Assembly: GCF_000611675.1 (NCBI RefSeq)
Contig: NZ_JATV01000011.1
Location: forward strand, 1-64,000
Length of the DNA: 64,000 nucleotides
Reading direction: 5' to 3'
Source: Flavobacterium succinicans LMG 10402
Lineage (GTDB): Bacteria; Bacteroidota; Bacteroidia; Flavobacteriales; Flavobacteriaceae
Shown here: positions 1-8,101 of the stretch, in pieces
Numbering within the stretch: the stretch's first letter is position 1
Layout: every line of letters starts with the position of its first letter
The notes under the pieces: model-generated
The model's database searches: none
Told to the model about the DNA's origin: nothing
What the model saw: the letters and a program-made list of their open reading frames with translations, nothing else
Program-made: the position numbers and the translations under genes

Positions 1-25
1 TTGTAATAAAAAAGATTTTTTTCAT
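1..25 (-). CDS. 5' end of a lipoprotein gene, cut by the window edge
   Basis: Only the first eight codons are inside the window, reading MKKIFFIT. They match exactly the start of the lipoprotein gene at 3989, and the DNA around them is a near-perfect copy of 3965-4208. The gene therefore probably begins with the same lipoprotein signal peptide and continues to the left. Its body is unseen, so its function cannot be judged. It sits behind a copy of the frr terminator, like the gene at 3989. Confidence 0.55.
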
Positions 26-134
26 AAAAAATTTGGTTAAAGTTAAAATCATTCTAAAGAAGAGAATTTAGCTAAAAATATTGATTTAAAAATTAATAGA
101 CAATACCCACATTTAGTGATTTTTAACCACAAAA

Positions 135-167
135 AAACCGTCTCCAAAAGTATCTTGGAGACGGTTT
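135..167 (-). terminator. Rho-independent terminator, duplicate of the frr terminator
   Basis: 13-bp perfect arms (135-147 and 155-167) around the loop AAGTATC, followed on the minus strand by a T-run (complement of 131-137). Same hairpin as at 4099-4131. Confidence 0.85.
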
Positions 168-188
168 CGTTTATGTTTGTTGTGAAAG

Positions 189-263
189 TTACACTTTCAT
201 AATTTCGGCTTCCTTAACGGCCAGCAATTCATCGATTTTTTTGATAAAGGAAAGATTTGGTTA
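189..263 (-). pseudogene. Fragment of frr (C-terminal codons only)
   Basis: The minus strand encodes the last residues of ribosome recycling factor (KKIDELLAVKEAEIMKV and stop, stop at 189-191), nearly identical to the intact gene at 4153. Beyond about position 245 the match decays and no frr reading frame continues. This is a remnant left by duplication of the frr 3' end, not a second functional gene. Confidence 0.85.
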
Positions 264-325
264 ACTCTTTTAATAACATCCACTACAAGCATAATCTCCA
301 ATTTCTTGAATATTTAGCCATTTTT

Positions 326-961
326 TTAATCATAAACCCCATCTTCATAATGATGGCTTTGCTTCCATTTTTTATTTATTTTTCTCATTAAAACAGTGAA
401 ATGAGTTATACCACCAAAACCAAAATTACCATTACCTATTTCAAAGCTAATAAGGGCATTTTTTTTGTCTATCAGTAATGGTCTTGATAGATAAATGATT
501 ATACAGTTAGTACGATACTCGTTTGTTCTTATGGTTTTTATTAATTCGTCGTACTTAAGCAAATTTGCTTTGATGTTTTTAAAATCAGTTGTTTTCCAGT
601 GATAGATCTCTTCTGTTTCTAATTCCCGTTTTATTTGTTTTACTTGCAAACTATCCAAAATCCAATTATCAATAAATTTCCCCCAACTTTCTTTGTGATT
701 TAGGTTGAATTCATAAACTGAAATTGGCTTCATTTTTTTTAACGCTTCTTCAATTATTACAATTTCAAAATTTCTATAATTATTATATCGTTCTTTTTTT
801 AGCTCAATGTCTATAAAATCATTTATGATTTCCCTTTCATTTTCAGTGAGTTCGTTTCCAAAAGCGAATTCAATTGTTGAATTTTTACTTTCAGTTCTAC
901 TTTTTTGTGTTGTACAAAAAAATAGTAGAACTAAAGGTAAAAGACATGTTATTTTTTTCAT
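326..961 (-). CDS. Exported small protein, possible immunity-type partner
   Basis: 211 residues starting with MKKITCLLPLVLLFF, a Sec signal peptide with a cysteine at about residue 17 (the lipobox is poor). The rest is charged and soluble. The C-terminal third (YLSRPLLIDKK, then GNGNFGFGG, then KINKKWK) resembles a pattern I associate with small Bacteroidetes proteins next to secreted toxins; this is from memory, not a search. The start lies 6 nt after the stop of a toxin-like C-terminal fragment (968-1119), a coupling typical of effector/immunity pairs. No enzyme motif was recognised. The immunity role is inferred from position and size. Confidence 0.6.
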   Translation of the reverse strand: MKKITCLLPLVLLFFCTTQKSRTESKNSTIEFAFGNELTENEREIINDFIDIELKKERYNNYRNFEIVIIEEALKKMKPISVYEFNLNHKESWGKFIDNWILDSLQVKQIKRELETEEIYHWKTTDFKNIKANLLKYDELIKTIRTNEYRTNCIIIYLSRPLLIDKKNALISFEIGNGNFGFGGITHFTVLMRKINKKWKQSHHYEDGVYD

Positions 962-967
962 AGTGTA

Positions 968-1119
968 CTATTTACAAGGTTTGCCTAATGGAGTTTGTTC
1001 ACGTGGTGTTCCAGGATCTATAGTGAATCCTTGTTGCTCTGCTTTATATCTATTTAAAATTCTCTCTCTGTTGAAATTGCCAATCGGATAGATTATATCA
1101 AAAATAGGTAATCTCAATC
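968..1119 (-). pseudogene. C-terminal tail of a lost secreted protein (toxin-tail-like)
   Basis: An open minus-strand frame without a start encodes about 50 residues ending DPGTPREQTPLGKPCK and stop (968-970). Its upstream edge runs directly into the repeated terminator sequence at about 1119. The 5' part of the gene is therefore missing and replaced by the repeat. The stop is followed after 6 nt by the ATG of the gene at 961. The most economical reading is an orphan C-terminal module kept with its partner gene. Confidence 0.6.
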
Positions 1120-1216
1120 TTGACACAATACCCACATTTAGTGATTTTTGGATACAAAAAAACCGTCTCCAAGATACTTTTGGAGACGGTTTCGTATATG
1201 TTTGTTGAGAAAGTTA
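1119..1216. repeat. Middle copy of the frr terminator repeat
   Basis: Matches about 4058-4155, from GACAATACCCAC to the frr stop codon TAA (1214-1216 on the minus strand), where similarity ends. The hairpin loop is in the opposite orientation to the two other copies. Confidence 0.85.
1160..1192 (-). terminator. Rho-independent terminator, middle copy with inverted loop
   Basis: Arms 1160-1172 and 1180-1192 around the loop GATACTT, which is the reverse complement of the loop in the copies at 135 and 4099. The A-run before the left arm gives a T-run on the minus strand. Confidence 0.8.
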
Positions 1217-1441
1217 AGTTGTGCGTTAGTATTTATCCTCTTGGTTAATATATCTTTTGTGATATGCTTTCTATTCATATCAACAAACAAATACAAGAAT
1301 GGATTCGGCAACGAGGGAATCGGAGGGATCTACCATTCGAATATAATCAAATTCATTTTCCAAGTACAAAACCATCTTTTAATTAAGCCTAATCCCGCCA
1401 TATTGCCAAACGGTGGTTGAAAGAGGCTTTTATATTTTATT
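1217..1441. other. Non-coding stretch between cassette remnants
   Basis: No convincing gene on either strand. A plus-strand open frame crosses the terminator hairpin and has no family resemblance. This may be debris of a deleted gene. Confidence 0.5.
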
Positions 1442-1914
1442 TTAAAACACAGAATCGTTCCAATCAACTTCATATTTAAGTAACTTACCAGTATTTACCT
1501 TTTTTAAAACATATACTTTAACATAATTATGAAATCCTGTAACCGGAAATAATAAAAGAGTACCATTATTCATTTTTTTTTCTTGTTCTTTTTTCTTGCT
1601 CTTGTAATATTCATACGTTTCTTGTTGTAAGCTTGAAGGTTTACTTAGTTTTATTTTTTTTAAAAAAGTATTTGAACAAGTATCAATTTTATAATTTTTT
1701 TTATGTAAAAATCTTTGACCATCAATGTAGAAGTATAATTTATGTCCATCATTTGTCATTTGATTATCAGAAACCGTTGTGTCGAATAAACATACTTTAT
1801 TAATTTCAAATACTTCTCTCCTCCTCTATAAAATCTAAAGTAATCGCTTTCTTTTGTTTGTGCATTAATAAATGTTGAAACTGTAAGAAAAAATATGCAA
1901 ATGTAGTTTTTCAT
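1442..1914 (-). pseudogene. Frameshifted paralogue of the 2081-2554 exported protein
   Basis: An ATG at 1914 begins MKNYICIFFLTVSTFINAQT, a signal peptide, followed by FYRGGE as in the intact neighbour. The frame then closes after about 50 codons at a TGA. A -1 shift near the purine-rich GGAGGAGAG run (about 1819-1830) opens the frame that continues through MTNDGHKLYFYIDGQRF to the stop at 1442. Its C-terminal half aligns with the 2081 gene (KIDTC, LKKIKL, KYEVDW). Net loss of one base (or gain of two) explains the break. It follows a remnant of the metallopeptidase C-terminus with the same stop-2nt-ATG spacing as the intact pair. Confidence 0.8.
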
Positions 1915-1916
1915 AA

Positions 1917-2020
1917 TTAATTATCATTTTTTGAGCCATTATTAAAATTTTATCTGATTAATAGATCAAAGTAGACTTTTGTTTTAAGAAATAAATTATT
2001 CCATATAATTGTCGCTAAAT
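1917..2020 (-). pseudogene. Remnant of a second metallopeptidase C-terminus
   Basis: Minus-strand translation gives DLATIIWNNL, then LLIR-stop-NFNNGSKNDN and stop. It aligns with the end of the gene at 2557 (NLTTIAWDNL, TLIRNNFYNGPKNCN). The in-frame stop and loss of everything upstream show a dead copy. Its stop (1917-1919) is 2 nt before the ATG of the pseudogene at 1914, reproducing the arrangement at 2554-2559. Confidence 0.75.
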
Positions 2021-2080
2021 CTGTGTTTTGCGAACGGATCATAGGTTGGTTGTTTGAGATAAACCAAATTGCAATTCCTC

Positions 2081-2554
2081 TCAAAAACTACTTAATTCCC
2101 AGTCTACCTCGTACTTAATTATCTTATCATTATCCATTTTTTCAAGGATATAAACCTTGAGATATTTATGAATGCGTGATATAGGCATTGATTTTGGAAC
2201 TTTTTGATTTGTTTTTTTTTTGAATTCTTCAACTTTTTTTCTAAAGTAATTGACTTCTTCTTCCTGTAAATTTCCTGAGTTTTCTAACTTAATTTTTTTT
2301 AGAATTTTAATTGAGCATGTATCGATTTTGTGTCTTTCTTTATTAAAAACAAATCTTTCTTTTTCTATGTAAAAGTAAGTTACATTTTTATCTTCACTTT
2401 TCTGTTTCGTACTATTTTCTTTTTCGAATAAAATATACTTTTTTGGTTTTTCTCTTTCATTTTTTCCTCTATAAAAATTATCAAAATCCGTTTTTAGATT
2501 TTGGGAATAAATAAAACTTACGTTTAATAGTAATGTGTAGATAATTATTTTCAT
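2081..2554 (-). CDS. Exported protein paired with the metallopeptidase-like gene
   Basis: 157 residues with an N-terminal signal peptide (MKIIIYTLLLNVSFIYSQ, probable cleavage after YSQ), then a lysine- and glutamate-rich domain with KIDTC near the middle and KYEVDW close to the C-terminus. No known family was recognised. It begins 2 nt after the stop of the metallopeptidase-like gene, so the two are translationally coupled. A frameshifted paralogue lies downstream behind a fragment of a second metallopeptidase. The repeated pairing suggests a partner or immunity role. It could also be an accessory surface protein. Confidence 0.7.
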   Translation of the reverse strand: MKIIIYTLLLNVSFIYSQNLKTDFDNFYRGKNEREKPKKYILFEKENSTKQKSEDKNVTYFYIEKERFVFNKERHKIDTCSIKILKKIKLENSGNLQEEEVNYFRKKVEEFKKKTNQKVPKSMPISRIHKYLKVYILEKMDNDKIIKYEVDWELSSF

Positions 2555-2556
2555 GG

Positions 2557-3989
2557 TTAATTACAATTTTTTGGTCCGTTATAAAAATTATTTCTGATTA
2601 ATGTATCAATTGAGGTTTTTACATCTGGAGGTAAATTATCCCAAGCAATTGTAGTTAGATTTTTGTCAAGTTTACCCAAACCTACCCACGCTACAGCTTC
2701 ATAAGTAGATCGGGGAAGACGATTATTATCAAATTGTTGTATCACATCAGCAATTGTACTTCTGTAATGGTTTGCCATCATTTCATGATTCCAGGTTGGC
2801 TTCCATCTTCTTTCATAGTAGTCATATAATCCTGGAAAATTATTTTTTAAAGAGTTCACTAATATTACTTGTTCTTCTGGAGTGTTTGAGTTTAGAGTAC
2901 CTCTTTGAGCAGCTGATAACATTTTTCTAAAAATTTCAGCATGAATTATTTCATGTGCAAATACTGTTGCTATACCTAAATCTGATAAAGAGGCAAAGCT
3001 ATTTTCATTAAATTGTATTTCTGTGACAAAATCAACAGGAGGTTGAGTCTCTCCATATACATTTGAAGCTAATGCATTGTTAATTGTTAATTTCAAGTGA
3101 CTTACTGGAAATTCCCCATCAAATTTCAAAATTGCATTTTTAAATCCAGAATTTGAATTCATTAATTTATCATAAACGCATTTTGCTTTTCCAGTAAGTT
3201 CAACAATAATCTGGTCATCTAAAACACAATTTCCATATTCATCTTGAATATATCCAGTGCCACAACTTTCAGTTTCGCCACCACCCCCATCACCAGGGGG
3301 AACCTGATCTGGTTGACCAGAACGGGAACATACATACCAAGTATAGATAAGCGTTCTTTCACCAGTATCATCATTGGTTAAGAAATAGCCCCACAATTCA
3401 CAATCAACATCACTAATTTTTGATGTTTTTGAAGTGTATAGATAAGCGTTCTTTCACCAGTATCATCATTGGTTAAGAAATAGCCCCACAATTCACAATC
3501 AACATCACTAATTTTTGATGTTTTTGAAGTGGTGCTAATTCCTGACTTCTCTTTATTCAAAATTAATTTATTGTTTGTGTCATATAAATGATAACTTTCT
3601 TTATCAAAGCCATTATTATTTGAAGCTATAAAAACTTTTAAATTGTAATCGTAAGTGTTGTTCGATTTGTTCTTTGTTATAAGAAGAAATGGATATAAAT
3701 ATTTTGATGAATTTGGATTTTTTAATCTCTTAATTAAAATGGGCTTGTTTGATAAAATAGGAATAGATAATGTATCGTTTTCAAAATGACCTCTTTCCCA
3801 ATCTAATTCTTTCGAAAAATAAATATTTTTTTTAATCTTAATTGGTGTACTATTAAAATATTCTCTTGCTAGATTTATATTGATTAAATCGGTTTTGCCT
3901 TTACTTACAGGATCTTCATTTGTACAGGAATTTAAGAATAGCAAAGCAGAAAAGCTTATAAATGTTGTAATAAAAAAGATTTTTTTCAT
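2557..3989 (-). pseudogene. Lipoprotein with HExxH metallopeptidase-like domain, split by a 95-bp duplication
   Basis: The 5' part starts at 3989 with a lipoprotein signal (MKKIFFITTFISF, Cys after LLFLNS) and about 180 residues of secreted domain. It then shifts frame at an exact 95-bp tandem repeat and stops at 3378. The 3' part (to 2557) continues with a Gly-rich linker, a CGTGYIQDEYGNC segment and a C-terminal domain with HEIIH (2941-2955) and a later EMMANHYRSTIAD segment that could supply the third zinc ligand. Without one repeat the frame is 446 codons including stop. The start at 3989 is preferred over the upstream in-frame ATG at 4016 because the signal peptide begins there. Function is inferred: secreted Zn-peptidase or toxin domain. 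Confidence 0.8.
3341..3530. repeat. Exact 95-bp tandem duplication
   Basis: 3341-3435 and 3436-3530 are identical. Because 95 is not a multiple of three, the duplication breaks the reading frame of the lipoprotein gene. Confidence 0.95.
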
Positions 3990-4208
3990 AAAAAATTTGG
4001 TTAAAGTTAAAATCATTCTAAAGAAGAGAATTTAGCTAAAAATATTGATTTAAAAATTAATAGACAATACCCACATTTAGTGATTTTTAACCACAAAAAA
4101 ACCGTCTCCAAAAGTATCTTGGAGACGGTTTCGTATATGTTTGTTGCGAAAGTTACACTTTCATAATTTCGGCTTCCTTAACGGCTAGCAATTCATCGAT
4201 TTTTTTGA
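3965..4208. repeat. Native copy of the frr-3'-end repeat
   Basis: The copy joined to the intact frr gene; partner of 1-244. It spans the lipoprotein start, the leader, the terminator and the last 18 codons of frr. Confidence 0.9.
4099..4131 (-). terminator. Terminator of the pyrH-frr unit
   Basis: 13-bp arms (4099-4111, 4119-4131), loop AAGTATC, T-run on the minus strand; 22 nt after the frr stop codon. Confidence 0.9.
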
Positions 4209-4716
4209 TGAAAGTGTTGGTTAAGTTTTGAACCTGTTCTTCGGCGCTTTTGCAAATGTCTTCAGAGGTGCCGTCTTTTTCTAATTTTTTGATATCGGTA
4301 TTGGCGTCTTTACGAGCGTTACGAATTCCAATTTTGGCATCTTCGGCTTCGGCTTTGGCTTGTTTGGCCAATTCTCTACGACGGTCTTCTGTCAAAGGAG
4401 GAACACTAATGATGATTACGTCTCCATTGTTCATTGGATTAAACCCTAAATTAGCCACCATAATTGCTTTTTCTATAGGATGCAACATGCTTTTTTCAAA
4501 CGGTTGCAAAGTAATAGTTCTAGCATCGGGTACACTAATTTTAGACACTTGAGAAAGCGGTGATGCAGATCCGTAATAATCTACAAAAACACTTCCTAAC
4601 ATCGCAGGGGATGCTTTTCCAGCACGGATATTCAAAAATGATTTCTCTAAATGTGCAATAGAACCGTTCATAGATTCTTCTGTACTATCTAATATAAATT
4701 CAATTTCTTCAGTCAT
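4153..4716 (-). CDS. frr: Ribosome recycling factor
   Basis: 187 residues, the usual family length. It acts with EF-G to split post-termination ribosomes in the cytoplasm. Recognisable features are the NIRAGKASP segment near residue 30, SKISVPDARTI, and the LTEDRRRELAK region leading into the long C-terminal helix. It follows pyrH on the same strand with a gap of about 70 nt, the conserved bacterial order pyrH-frr. Its last codons and terminator have been copied twice into the region downstream. Confidence 0.97.
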   Translation of the reverse strand: MTEEIEFILDSTEESMNGSIAHLEKSFLNIRAGKASPAMLGSVFVDYYGSASPLSQVSKISVPDARTITLQPFEKSMLHPIEKAIMVANLGFNPMNNGDVIIISVPPLTEDRRRELAKQAKAEAEDAKIGIRNARKDANTDIKKLEKDGTSEDICKSAEEQVQNLTNTFIKKIDELLAVKEAEIMKV

Positions 4717-4786
4717 AATCTTATGTTTGTTGTTTGTTGTTGGTGGTTCGCAGTCAACTATAAACTACAAATCTTTCACCATAAAC

Positions 4787-5494
4787 TTATATGTTAACTA
4801 CTGTTCCTATGTTTTCGCCTTTGCAGATTTTCAATAAATTGCCTTCTTTGTTCATGTCAAAAACTACAATTGGCAATTTGTTTTCTTGACTCAAAGTAAA
4901 TGCTGTGGTGTCCATTACGTTCAATCCTTTGCTTAATACATCCTCAAATGAGATGTAGTCAAATTTTACAGCAGCAGCATTTTTTTCTGGATCAGAATCA
5001 TACACACCATCAACGCGTGTTCCTTTTAAAATGACATCTGCACTAACTTCGATTCCTCGTAAAACTGCTGCGGTATCGGTTGTGAAATAAGGATTTCCTG
5101 TTCCAGCTCCAAAAATCACAATACGTCCTTTTTCTAAATGACGGTCGGCTCTTCTTTTGATATACGGTTCTGCAATAGATTCCATTTTTAAAGCGGTCAT
5201 CAAACGGGTTTTCATTCCGTTATCTTCTAAAGAACCTTGTAATGCCATTCCGTTGATTACGGTAGCTAGCATTCCCATATAATCTCCCTGCACACGATCC
5301 ATCCCTGAACTCGCACCTGCCACTCCTCTAAAAATGTTTCCTCCACCAATTACAATGGCAATTTCTACTCCTTGCTCATGTACTTTCTTGATCTCTTGTG
5401 CATATTCTGCTAAACGTTTTGGATCAATTCCGTAGTGTAAATCACCCATTAAAGCTTCGCCACTTAATTTGAGAAGAATTCTTTTGTATTTCAT
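4787..5494 (-). CDS. pyrH: UMP kinase
   Basis: 235 residues from the start chosen at 5494 ([15 protein letters not shown]); an 8-residue upstream extension is possible but not family-like. It phosphorylates UMP to UDP using ATP. Amino-acid kinase fold: KLSGEAL at 9-15, GGGNIFRG at 50-57, then [13 protein letters not shown] for the nucleotide site. It forms a unit with frr. The ORF is intact. Confidence 0.97.
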   Translation of the reverse strand: MKYKRILLKLSGEALMGDLHYGIDPKRLAEYAQEIKKVHEQGVEIAIVIGGGNIFRGVAGASSGMDRVQGDYMGMLATVINGMALQGSLEDNGMKTRLMTALKMESIAEPYIKRRADRHLEKGRIVIFGAGTGNPYFTTDTAAVLRGIEVSADVILKGTRVDGVYDSDPEKNAAAVKFDYISFEDVLSKGLNVMDTTAFTLSQENKLPIVVFDMNKEGNLLKICKGENIGTVVNI

Positions 5495-5555
5495 TTGATA
5501 GTTGAATTGTTTGTGCAAATATAGTTATATTCTAAATTTAGTGAAATATTGAGCC

Positions 5556-6344
5556 TTAAATATCTAAATTTAGTTTTTCAAAACTTTGCTTCGCGGCTTC
5601 GTAGCCAATTTTAAAAATGGCGTCCATCTTAGTTTTGCTGGTTTCGAAGGTACTGTAGGCCGATAATGCTTCGGGTTGAATGAGCCAATCACAGTTATCG
5701 AATTTACGGAGGCTTGAATGGGCAGTCAGCAATTCAAAAGCTCGGGTCGTGATGGATTTTATCGATTTTAGGTCCGACGGTTGTACGGTTTGCAAAGGAC
5801 TTACATATACTCCAATAGAAAAATCGGTAGTTTCTTGAAGCAATTCCGTCGGGAAGTGGTTCAATATGCCGCCATCACTATACAAATTTCCCTCTATTTC
5901 GTATGGTGAAATAATGCCAGGAAAAGCACTTGAAGCCAAAATAGCATCAATAACTTTGGTGTCTTCGCCAAAAATTGTCAGTTTGCCGTTAACGATATCT
6001 GTTGCAGTGATGTAAAGTGGAATTTTTAAATCCCCCAATGTTGTATCCTTGAAGAGTGTCGAAAAATATATTTTAAAAGCATCAGGGTCAATCAAACCTG
6101 CTTTTGAAAAAGTGAAATGCTTCCAATGAAAAAAGTAAATGGATTTAAAGAAAGCCAAGATTTCCAAAGGCGATTTTCCGCTACTGTACAAGGCCGCTAC
6201 AATGGAGCCAGCACTCGACCCTGCAATTTGATGAGGAACTATTTTTATTTCTTCCAAAAAATGAAGCACACCTGCATGTGCTATTCCTTTAGAGCCACCG
6301 CCCGATAATGTTAAACCAATAGTTTTAGTGTGATTTAGCATCAA
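5556..6344 (-). CDS. Patatin-like phospholipase
   Basis: 262 residues, a single patatin domain. The oxyanion hole GGGSKG is at about 15-20, the nucleophile serine lies in GSSAG at about 42-46, and the Asp of the dyad is in DGG at about 157-159. Such enzymes hydrolyse acyl esters of phospholipids. There is no signal peptide, so it is probably cytoplasmic or peripheral at the inner membrane. Two adjacent ATG codons (6344, 6341) are possible starts. The substrate is unknown. Confidence 0.85.
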   Translation of the reverse strand: MMLNHTKTIGLTLSGGGSKGIAHAGVLHFLEEIKIVPHQIAGSSAGSIVAALYSSGKSPLEILAFFKSIYFFHWKHFTFSKAGLIDPDAFKIYFSTLFKDTTLGDLKIPLYITATDIVNGKLTIFGEDTKVIDAILASSAFPGIISPYEIEGNLYSDGGILNHFPTELLQETTDFSIGVYVSPLQTVQPSDLKSIKSITTRAFELLTAHSSLRKFDNCDWLIQPEALSAYSTFETSKTKMDAIFKIGYEAAKQSFEKLNLDI

Positions 6345-6404
6345 ATGTTTTATTTTAAAGAGATGTAAGTGATTTTTATCACCGAATTTATGAGATCAGT
6401 TGTG

Positions 6405-6412
6405 TAATTTTG
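6405..6412 (+). promoter_or_regulatory. Candidate -7 box (TAATTTTG)
   Basis: Fits TAnnTTTG, the Bacteroidetes -7 element, 19 nt before the ATG at 6431. No clear -33 TTG. Confidence 0.4.
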
Positions 6413-6430
6413 CCTAAAAATAAGAATAAA

Positions 6431-7048
6431 ATGAAAACATCAGTAGCGAAAGCATTATTTCATAGTCATACCTATACTAATTTCAGAAAAATTGTTTCAG
6501 ATTTGTTGAAAGAAGGAAAGTCATCAGGGCACGAACAGTCCGAAGATTTAACGCATTACAGTTCTCTTAATGAAACCAGAATGAATCGTTTGGATAAGAC
6601 CATCAAAGTGGATCCCGAGATTGCAGCTCAGTTGAAAGGGCTACAAAACGAATACATTTGGTTAGTTTTGGCTGAAGGTTGGTGCGGTGATGCTGCTCAA
6701 CTATTGCCGATTATGAATAAAATGGCGCTTGAAACCGATAAAATTGATTTAAAAGTGGTTTTTAGAGATGATAATGACGACTTCATGCAGCACTTCTTAA
6801 CAAATGGCGCCAGATCGATTCCTAAACTAGTAATTATTGATAAAGAAACCTCTGAGGTGGTCGCTACTTGGGGACCAAGACCTAAAGCGGCAGCCGAATT
6901 AATTATTAATTACAAAAAGGAACATGGGGTTGTAGATGCTACAGCCAAAGCCGAATTGCAACTATGGTATTTACATGATAAAGGATTAACTACCCAAAAC
7001 GAAATCATGAATTTGATGGTGGCATCAGTTGAAAACATTGAAGCGTAA
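6431..7048 (+). CDS. Thioredoxin-family protein with one active-site cysteine
   Basis: 205 residues from ATG 6431; an upstream TTG start would overlap the -7 box. The sequence fits the thioredoxin-like family PF14595: LAEGWCGDAAQ supplies the first cysteine of the usual active site, but the second position is Ala. RSIPKLVIID is the cis-proline segment and WGPRP follows. It may handle thiols by a monothiol mechanism or have lost redox activity. There is no signal peptide, so it is cytoplasmic. It stands alone between divergent and convergent neighbours. Confidence 0.8.
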   Translation: MKTSVAKALFHSHTYTNFRKIVSDLLKEGKSSGHEQSEDLTHYSSLNETRMNRLDKTIKVDPEIAAQLKGLQNEYIWLVLAEGWCGDAAQLLPIMNKMALETDKIDLKVVFRDDNDDFMQHFLTNGARSIPKLVIIDKETSEVVATWGPRPKAAAELIINYKKEHGVVDATAKAELQLWYLHDKGLTTQNEIMNLMVASVENIEA

Positions 7049-7405
7049 TATAAAGTGCTTTACAACAGATTGATAATGTGAAATTTTGATTTGTTTTTTT
7101 CTTTTGGAAGAATAATTGTTGTAAATTAGCAAAAGCTATCCAAGTCTATTTCATTAATTTACTTTTTTATTGGTGTTTAAAATAGTGTATCACAATTTAA
7201 AAAACATCCTTATGAAAAAGATTTTTGAAAAGTTTTATGATTTTGTTTCTTCCCTATTGTTTGGAGGAAAAACCACAATTCATTATTAATTCACGGTGTA
7301 GCCCCAATCGTTAAAAACAAAAAAAGTATGGTTTAAAAAGTACTTTGTTTATTTTTTTTTAAAACACATTGCAAGCTCTAAAGGATAGACTTTGTAATGT
7401 GTTTT
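7049..7405. other. 357-bp gap with a possible small gene
   Basis: Holds a possible 25-codon frame at 7212-7289, a weak hairpin plus T-run (about 7322-7360), and the terminator at 7361-7407. Nothing else was seen. Confidence 0.5.
7212..7289 (+). CDS. Possible 25-residue small protein
   Basis: ATG 7212 to TAA 7289 encodes MKKIFEKFYDFVSSLLFGG plus six residues, an amphipathic-looking peptide. A TAAATTAG box about 100 nt upstream could be a promoter, and a hairpin with a long T-run follows. The frame could be chance. Conservation in relatives would decide. Confidence 0.3.
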   Translation: MKKIFEKFYDFVSSLLFGGKTTIHY

Positions 7406-7407
7406 TT
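7361..7407 (-). terminator. Terminator at the end of the ftsX-uppP-truB unit
   Basis: Arms AAAACACATTGCAA and TTGTAATGTGTTTT with one wobble, overlapping the truB stop. T- and A-runs on both sides suggest it may work in both directions. Confidence 0.7.
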
Positions 7408-8101
7408 ATTTGTTGGCTAATTGCTCTTCAAAAACAGAAGGAGTTTGCGCATTTTTAACCTCGTAGTTTCCAATTTTGGTGCGTCGTAAAGCCGTTAAAT
7501 GTGCGCCGGATTGTAGAGCTTTGCCAAAATCAAAAGCTAAGGAACGGATGTAGGTGCCTTTACTGCAAACTACTCGAAAATCAATTTCAGGCAAAGCAAT
7601 TCTAGTAATTTCAAATTCGTAAATCGTAGTTTTTCGACTAGCAATTTCCACTGTTTCTCCAGCTCTTGCGTGTTCGTATAAGCGAACGCCTTCTTTTTTT
7701 ATGGCAGAAAAAATAGGAGGTTTTTGATCAATCTCACCCAAAAATTGTTTTAAAGTTTCGTGTATCAACGCTTCTGTAATGTGATCAGTTGGGTAATGAT
7801 GATCTATTTCTGTTTCTAAATCATAGGATGGAGTAGTAGCTCCAACATGAAAAGTACCAGTATATTCTTTGGCTTGTCCTTGTAATTCGGTAATGCGTTT
7901 GGTAAATTTTCCGGTGCAAATTAATAGTAGACCAGAAGCGAGAGGATCTAAGGTTCCAGCGTGACCAATTTTGAATTTTTTTGGCAAACCTACTTTGTTG
8001 ATCAGTAAATACTTCAGCTTGTTTACTGCTTGAAAAGAAGTAAAATGTAGCGGTTTGTCGATCAATAGGATTTGACCTTCTAAATAGTCTTCCGGTGTCA
8101 T
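7406..8101 (-). CDS. truB: tRNA pseudouridine-55 synthase
   Basis: 231 residues. It makes pseudouridine 55 in the T-loop of tRNAs. Motifs: LLIDKPLHFTSF near the N-terminus, HAGTLDPLASGLL with the catalytic Asp at about residue 52, and CSKGTYIRSLAFD. The start overlaps the uppP stop by one base (TAATG), so the two are coupled. It is the last gene of the minus-strand set ftsX, DUF3098, uppP, truB. Confidence 0.96.
   Translation of the reverse strand: MTPEDYLEGQILLIDKPLHFTSFQAVNKLKYLLINKVGLPKKFKIGHAGTLDPLASGLLLICTGKFTKRITELQGQAKEYTGTFHVGATTPSYDLETEIDHHYPTDHITEALIHETLKQFLGEIDQKPPIFSAIKKEGVRLYEHARAGETVEIASRKTTIYEFEITRIALPEIDFRVVCSKGTYIRSLAFDFGKALQSGAHLTALRRTKIGNYEVKNAQTPSVFEEQLANK

Larger units (their letters stand above)
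1..244. repeat. Left copy of the frr-3'-end / terminator / lipoprotein-start repeat
   Basis: Positions 1-244 align with 3965-4208 at a constant offset of 3964 with no indel and only a few substitutions (for example near 172, 185 and 222). The repeat carries, in minus-strand order, the last codons of frr, the terminator hairpin, an AT-rich leader and the first codons of a lipoprotein gene. It points to a duplication of about 4 kb or repeated cassette insertion at this site. Confidence 0.9.

Noticed and set aside
1148..1420. Plus-strand open frame of 90 codons
   Set aside because: It runs through the terminator hairpin repeat and shows no domain or composition typical of a gene.
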